DNA from: Portulaca oleracea
Taxonomy: Eukaryota; Streptophyta; Magnoliopsida; Caryophyllales; Portulacaceae
Length of the DNA stretch: 64,000 nt
NCBI GenBank assembly: GCA_029582165.1
Contig: CM055889.1
Span: 15,432,841-15,496,840 of the forward strand
Direction of reading: 5' to 3'
Part shown: piece after piece, positions 58,290-64,000 of the stretch
Position numbering within the stretch: the first letter of the stretch is position 1
Layout: each line of letters opens with the position of its first letter
Made by a program: the position numbers and the translations under genes
Notes under the pieces: model-generated
Told to the model about the DNA's origin: nothing
Databases searched by the model: none
What the model saw: only the letters and a program-made list of their open reading frames with translations

Positions 58290-61200
58290 TCTCACTTACT
58301 CAAAACTCCAACTAAGTTCAAGCAATGCTCGAACTTAGCTATAGATAAAAGCTTGGTTAGCATGTTTGTTGGGTTCTCAGAAGTATGTACCTTCCTCACC
58401 ACAATCTCACCTACAACAATTGTATCTCTGATGAAGTGATACCAGACGCTTATATGTTTTGTCATCAAATGGTAAGCATTATTATTGTCAGATGAATAAC
58501 ACTCTAACTATGTGAATAAACCACGATCTTGCCTTATGGTACGCCAAGCTCCATGACCAAACCCCTCAACCAAATAGCCTCCTTCACCCCCATCTGTAGC
58601 AGCAATATACTCAGCCTCAATAGTAGAAAAGGTTGCTATGGAATGGAGTGAAACCTTCCAAGACACTGCTCCACCACACATAGTGAACACACACCTTGAA
58701 ATTGAGTGTCTCCTATCTAAATCTACACTACAATCAACATCATATCCTCATAACCTGCAACATCAGACATTGCAACACTGCCTCTATCATAAAATATGCC
58801 CTTTCTCTAAAGTTCCCTTCACATACCAAAGGATCCACTTTACTCCTTCCCAATATTACCTCCTTGGATTCTACATATATCTACTCATCACATTGACTGC
58901 ATGGGATAGGTCAGGTCTAGTGCACACTATAGTATACATCCAAATACCAACTGCACTAGCATAGGGAATATTAGACATCTTCCTAACCTCCAAATCAGAT
59001 TTAAGGCAACACTCACTAGACGACTTGAAGTGTGCAACTAATGGAGTTGAAAATGCCTTACAGTTTCTCATGTTGAACCTGTCCAACACATTTTTCAGAT
59101 ACCTCTTCTGAGACAAGAACAACTACCTTGCCTTTCTATCATTTTGGATCTCCATACCCAATATCTTCTTTGCTGCCCCGAAGTCTTTCATCTCAAACTC
59201 CTAGTTGAGTTGAGATTTCAGCTTCTTGATCAGTGACATGTCCTTGGAGAGATTCAGCATGTCATCAATGTACAACAGTAAATAAATGAAAGAGCCATTG
59301 TCAAATTTCCTAAAGTACACATAGTTTTCATAATGAATCATTGTGGACTCTTACCCAATCATAAAGATATCAAACCTTTTATACTACTTCCTGGGTGCCT
59401 GTTTAAGTTCATATAAAGACTTCCTCAATCTGCACACCTACTCCTCCTTACCAGGAATAGTGAAACCCTCTAGTTGTCTCATATATATTTCATGCTCCAA
59501 CTCGCCATGGAGGAATGTTGTCTTTACATCAAGTTGCTCTAACTCCAAATTAAATAGAGCAACGCAGGCTAGCAAGGTGCGAATTAACGTATACCTCACA
59601 ACTAACGAGAAAACCTCATGTTAGTCAATTCCCTCTCTCTGGTTGCAACCTCTTACCACCAATCTGGCTTTTTGCCTTGTACTCTCTAGACTAGGGATAC
59701 CTTCTTTCCTCTTGTACACCCATTTTGCAGTAGAGCTTGTCGCCCTTTAGGAAACTCACAAAGTTCCCGTGTTTGATTCTTCTACAAACTCTCCATCTGT
59801 TCTTGCATAACTCCTATCCAGTTTGTGGCACTTGGACAAGAGATGGCCTCTTGATCGGTAAAAGGTTCAACACCTTCAAGAGTCTCCTCTGCAACACTCA
59901 AAGCATATGCAATCATGACATTATCTTCCTCAGCATATCGATTTGGTCTCCTAGTCTCCTTTATGGGAAGATCTCTTGCTATGCTATGTTCTTCGTCCAC
60001 TTAAGGAACATCAGTCTCGCCCTTAAGCTTATTAACCTGAGTTGTCTCTCAGAAACTTGCTCCTAATTGCAGGTTTCAGTAGCTCTACATGGACCCTTAG
60101 CTTGCTTCACCTCGAACTCAACTCTTTCAGCATCCTCCTTCTGATTGCCTTCACCATTAGAAGTAACTGTAGATTCCACTCCAGAGTCCAGATAACATAG
60201 CAGGTTTTCTAAAGGTAACATCTCTAGACTGTATTACTTTCTTTAAATCCGGACACCACATTCTATGTCCCTTAGACTCAAACCCATAACCTAAAAAATG
60301 CATTTAACAACTCTGGGGAATAACTTCCTTTCATTCACATGGGCATAAACAGGACATCCAAAAATTGTCCAATTAGAATAATTAACTGGATTACCTGTCC
60401 ATACTTCCTTTGGAATCTAGAACTCAATAGAAGCATGAGGTGATATGTTAAGCAAATAACAAGCAGTAACAATTGCCTCTGCTCAGAATGATCTGCTCTT
60501 CCAAATCCCACCATTTGAGAACATGCAGCGAGCTTTCTCTAGGAGTGACCTATTGATCATCTCAGCTACACCATTTCGCTGAGGTTTATCACCAAGGTTC
60601 GATGTCTAGCAATCTTATGCTCCTCGCAAAACTAAGTAAACTCAAAATCAACAAACTCAAACCCATTGTTTGTCCTAAGTTTTTAATTTTTCTGCTTGTC
60701 TGATTGTCCACCAAAGCTTTGAACTTCTTGAAGTATGAGAATATGTCATTCTTATGCCGCAGGAGGTAAACCTAGGTCTTCCTCGAGAAGTCATCCACAA
60801 ATGTCAACATGTAGTTCTTGCCACCCAAAGATGGCACTCTAGCTGAACCCCACAAATATGAGTGAATGGAGTCAAGGATCCCTATCATTGTATGCATAAC
60901 CTTGGAGACTTCTATTTCCCATAGACACAGTAGTCAGTGGTCACACAACTCCATCTTGCCAATATGTATGCCCCCCAAGATAACCTTTCTTGCTCAGTGT
61001 TGACATCCTCTTAACTATCTCCCTAGTAGCCCAATCTCATATGCCACAGTTTTGTGTTGTCGGCTTGATCAAGGTTAGAGACTGTTGTTGCAGTTCCTAT
61101 CATAGTAGACCCTGCAGGATGTATAAACTGTCCTTCCTGATTCCCTTCATCAAAACCATGGAACTCCTGTACACTTTTAGGACACCATCTTACCTCCTTC

Positions 61201-61403
61201 GTACTTGCAACCGTTAGACTCAAGAGTACTCAATGAAATCAAATTGCGATCCATGTTAGGAATATGAGGAACCTTTTTTAAGGTTCTAACAACACCATCA
61301 TGGGTTCTAATCTTGATGCTACCAATCCCTGCAACCCAGCATGTTGTGTCATTACTAATGATCACTACGCTAGTATCAACACTCTCGTAGGACTCAAACC
61401 AAT
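58290..61403 (-). pseudogene. copia pol: protease end, integrase, RT, RNase H, decayed
   Basis: Recognisable pieces on the minus strand: 'FESYESVD' and 'CWVAGIGSIKIRTHDGVVRT' (61400-61290); 'RNLISLSTLESNG' (about 61250-61210); 'LWHMRLGY' (GAG-pre-integrase, 61040); 'KIARHRTL' and 'LLEKARCMFSNGG' (integrase end, 60640-60500); 'IGVMQEQMESL' (59820); 'YIDD' RT box at 59261-59272; 'SQKRYLKNVLDRFNM' and 'PYASAVGIWMYTIVCTRPDLSHAV' (59110-58880); 'TIEAEYIAATDGG' (58610) and a degraded RNase H end (58500-58290). The YIDD box is intact but the frame is broken throughout. Confidence 0.85.
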
Positions 61404-61491
61404 CCTTATATCAAATTTATTTATATTAATTGCTATTTTTCTCGCAACTTTTCAAATAATGTGGGCAAATTTTATGAAGCAATATAAAGTA

Positions 61492-61752
61492 CTACCTCCG
61501 TCTTATTATATTTGTCAATTTACCCAGCTTGAGAAGACCAATGCATATTGGAAATTGATGTGAAAAATTTGTAATTTACCCAAAGTACCCTACTTTAATT
61601 GAAGATAGTAGTTATTGAAATTGTAAAAAGTGATAAATGAATTTATTAATTAGGGGTAGAAAAGGAATTACACTTTTTAGGATTGTAAATGAGACAAATA
61701 TTTTGGGACAAAGAAATCAGGTAAAATGACAAATATTTTGGGATGGAGGTAA
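61492..61752. mobile_element. Stowaway-like MITE, copy A
   Basis: Ends CTACCTCCGTCTTATTATAT and the complement of TTACCTCCATCCCAAAATAT; TA at 61490-61491 and 61753-61754. The internal sequence is the reverse complement of copy B. Confidence 0.8.
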
Positions 61753-61773
61753 TAGATTTTAAAGATTGAAATA

Positions 61774-62033
61774 CTACCTCTGTCCCAAATTATTTGTCCT
61801 TTTACCTAACTTATTTATCTCAAAATATTTGTCACATTTACAATTCCAACAACTATAATTACTTTTCTACCCCCAATCACTAAATTTATTTTTCACTTTT
61901 TACAATTCTAATAACTATTATCTTCAATTAAAGTAGGGGTAATTTGGGTAAATTACAAACTTTTCACCTCAATTCCAAATATACATTGGTCTTCTCAAAT
62001 TAGGTAAATGGACAAATATAATGAAGGAGCTAG
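61774..62033. mobile_element. Stowaway-like MITE, copy B, inverted relative to copy A
   Basis: Ends CTACCTCTGTCCCAAATTAT and the complement of CTAGCTCCTTCATTATATTT; TA at 61772-61773 and 62034-62035. It matches copy A in opposite orientation over nearly its whole length, with a 21-bp spacer between them. Confidence 0.8.
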
Positions 62034-62166
62034 TACAAATATATGTTATCTATTTCTATGTGCTGATGAGAAAACCCAAACACAGTACTCATGTAAGTCT
62101 AATTTGGGAAATTGGTGCGCTGATGAGAAATAAAGTTTGCTTTAACTTTCTCTCCTTTTATTAATA

Positions 62167-62401
62167 CTACCTCCATTTTTTTTAAGTGTTATTTAGGTAA
62201 TTGTGTCAAAAACTTTGACTGTTAATATCTTAATTTATATAATGATTCAACAAACAAAATTGATATCATTAGATTCATAGTAAAAAAATCATACTGAAAA
62301 AGTATAATATTATATTTTTATGAAAATATTATGTGAGAAATTGTTGATTAAAAAATGGACCTCAAAAAGTGTGAATGACAAATAAAAATAAATGGACCGA
62401 G
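62167..62401. mobile_element. Stowaway-like MITE
   Basis: Starts CTACCTCCATTTTTTTTAAG and ends with GACAAATAAAAATAAATGGACCGAG at 62401, flanked by TA at 62165-62166 and 62402-62403. The ends are diverged but the pattern and length fit. Confidence 0.6.
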
Positions 62402-64000
62402 TATATTTTTCGTAACAGTACATCTCATTATACTCTTAAACTAGTACTCAGACCTGTGTGTTGCACGAGATACATTTAAATCATACGTATTGTTTAAAAT
62501 ATTACCGAAGTTATATTTAAAAGAATAAAGAAAAAAAGAATAAAGAAAAATAAAAAGAACAGTTTTCTTATTTAAAAGAATAAAGAAAAAAGAATAGTGC
62601 ATATGAAAAAATGGGAAAAGAAAGAAGAGTCATCAATGCATGCATACCCATATCAATACACACATTAATACTACATGATTTTTTTTTAAAATTAAATAGA
62701 ATTAAAATTACATGATCATCATCCTTTGTACCCAATAATATTATATATATATATATATATATATGTATGATTTTCCTTCCCACACTTTCTGACACTTTAT
62801 TCATTGTTTGCTAACCAATTATTATCACATCATTATTTCCTATCATTTCCCTGCCCCCTTAATAATTAGTAATCTTTTCTTTTGATATTAATAACAATAT
62901 AAACTATGATTACATCATACTATATAGAGGAAGACATGTAGAGCAAATTAAGTTTGTATTGACGGCAAAAAGGGAGAGGGGAAGGTAACATAGGGCAAGG
63001 GACGAAGTGATTGAGATTAGCCTTGTTTGAATATATTAAAATGCGAGGGTAAGAGAGGGAATAAAGTACTCATTTTAATTTTTCAATATTTAATTGATAT
63101 CAATTTTGATGATTTTGATATAAGTATCAATTTGAGTTTCTCTTAACTGTATATGCACTTAGAGCAATGCAGTTTTGTTTGATTTGAAACAATGTGTCAT
63201 ATACTTTTCACATACTAAGTTAATTAATGGCAATTGGATTCATCAACTTCACTAAGATGTGATTAATACGAGACATTCATGGGTTTAAATTGCTCTCATG
63301 TCATAACAAACACATTGTATGGGTTAATTATGGTCATAATTAGTAGGCATATCAATTGTGGGCTTGATCAATATGACAATATATACCACAGTCAAGACTT
63401 CTGGCAGAAAGACTTGCAAAAACAAAAACTTTTGTGGCATAACTAATACAAATGTAAAAATTTACACTAAGGTATCCCGTATTTTGAGGAAATAATGTTT
63501 TTGGTACTACTACTTCTGGTAATGATTATTAGATACCTTATTTATTGATGTAATAATTTTTTAGACTCTAAATCGCTGAAATATCGCCGGAATTCGAAAA
63601 TTTTGCCGGAAATTAGCTTGGATTCTTGATTCAACATGCACACAAATGATTTTTTTTTTTTTTGCATTTATTCGAAAATTTCAAACCATAAACATAGTTC
63701 AACATGCATACAACAAAAGCCCCAAATGGATTATGTATAAACAACACAAATTCAGCCATAATTAGCATACTCAAACACGAAATTGCTAGAGTTTTAGAAA
63801 ATAGGCGAAATTTTCAAGATTATCCAATTTAAGACATGGAAATGCAAATTGAAGGCATATAACCATAATTTAACACGTGCGTTAGAATCAAAATCCATAA
63901 CTTAATTTCAATAAATAATGAATTAAAATTGGTCAAATTTTCAAGATTATCCAATTTGTATTTCTAGGGTTCATCTTCAAAATTGCAATCCCGAAATTTA
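62402..64000. other. Intergenic AT-rich DNA with a TA microsatellite and a repeated 22-mer
   Basis: A (TA)n run stands at 62743-62764. AAATTTTCAAGATTATCCAATT occurs at about 63809 and again at about 63936, 127 bp apart. An ORF-free, very AT-rich sequence runs to the window edge. The last 400 bp could be the start of another retroelement or a gene leader; nothing decides. Confidence 0.5.

Larger units (their letters stand above)
57498..61403 (-). mobile_element. Ty1/copia retrotransposon, 5' part missing, 3' LTR present
   Basis: Minus-strand order: protease end/GAG-pre-integrase, integrase, reverse transcriptase, RNase H, then an LTR starting TGTTGGGTTTTAT at 58183. This is the copia order (integrase before RT). 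Homology starts abruptly at about 61403 within the protease region, so gag and the 5' LTR are lost. Many stops and frameshifts. Confidence 0.85.

Overview
The window is nuclear DNA from a flowering plant, almost certainly a eudicot. It has GT-AG introns with T-rich acceptors, AT-rich intergenic DNA full of LTR retrotransposon, LINE and MITE remnants, a coiled-coil NLR resistance gene, and an orthologue of the plant chloroplast PPR protein MRL1. I cannot name the species. There are no prokaryotic operons, CRISPR arrays or rRNA genes, and I recognised no tRNA gene.

Layout. 1-8150: a decayed Athila-type Ty3/gypsy retrotransposon on the minus strand, cut by the left window edge. 8150-9125: a broken Ty1/copia gag on the plus strand. 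11175-13327: a complete four-exon gene for a TXNDC9/phosducin-like thioredoxin-fold protein. 13328-16920: intergenic DNA with two well-bounded MITEs. 16921-22728: a two-coding-exon CC-NB-LRR gene of the RPP13/RPP8-like type, with a probable 5' UTR intron that contains a hairpin of about 490 bp. 22729-29250: intergenic DNA with a LINE tail, foldbacks and a Stowaway MITE. 29250-39292: a wrecked second NLR copy. Its promoter-like segment survives at 29250-29430. An LTR-like segment and a 5-kb LINE follow, and coding homology resumes exactly at the exon 2 acceptor at 36570. The copy carries four stops, a large in-frame serine microsatellite and a transposon insertion. 40374-53936: a 19-exon MRL1-like gene. 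55265-64000: a LINE tail with a young tandem duplication, a foldback, a copia element with its 3' LTR on the minus strand, and three Stowaway-like MITEs, two of them facing each other as a palindrome.

The three intact genes belong to unrelated processes: cytosolic protein folding or tubulin biogenesis, pathogen sensing, and chloroplast rbcL mRNA stability. They are not a functional cluster. The main story is the NLR pair, one intact and one decapitated by retroelement activity, with the MITE-driven remodelling around it. I found no convincing new biological system. The strongest leads are the exon-precise loss of the second NLR's N-terminal half, its frame-preserving serine expansion, the altered ATPase motifs of the intact NLR, and small regulatory oddities in MRL1 (an overlapping uORF, a stop-containing tandem acceptor and an internal duplication).

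All exon boundaries were read by eye from splice consensus, reading phase and family knowledge. No alignment or expression data were available.
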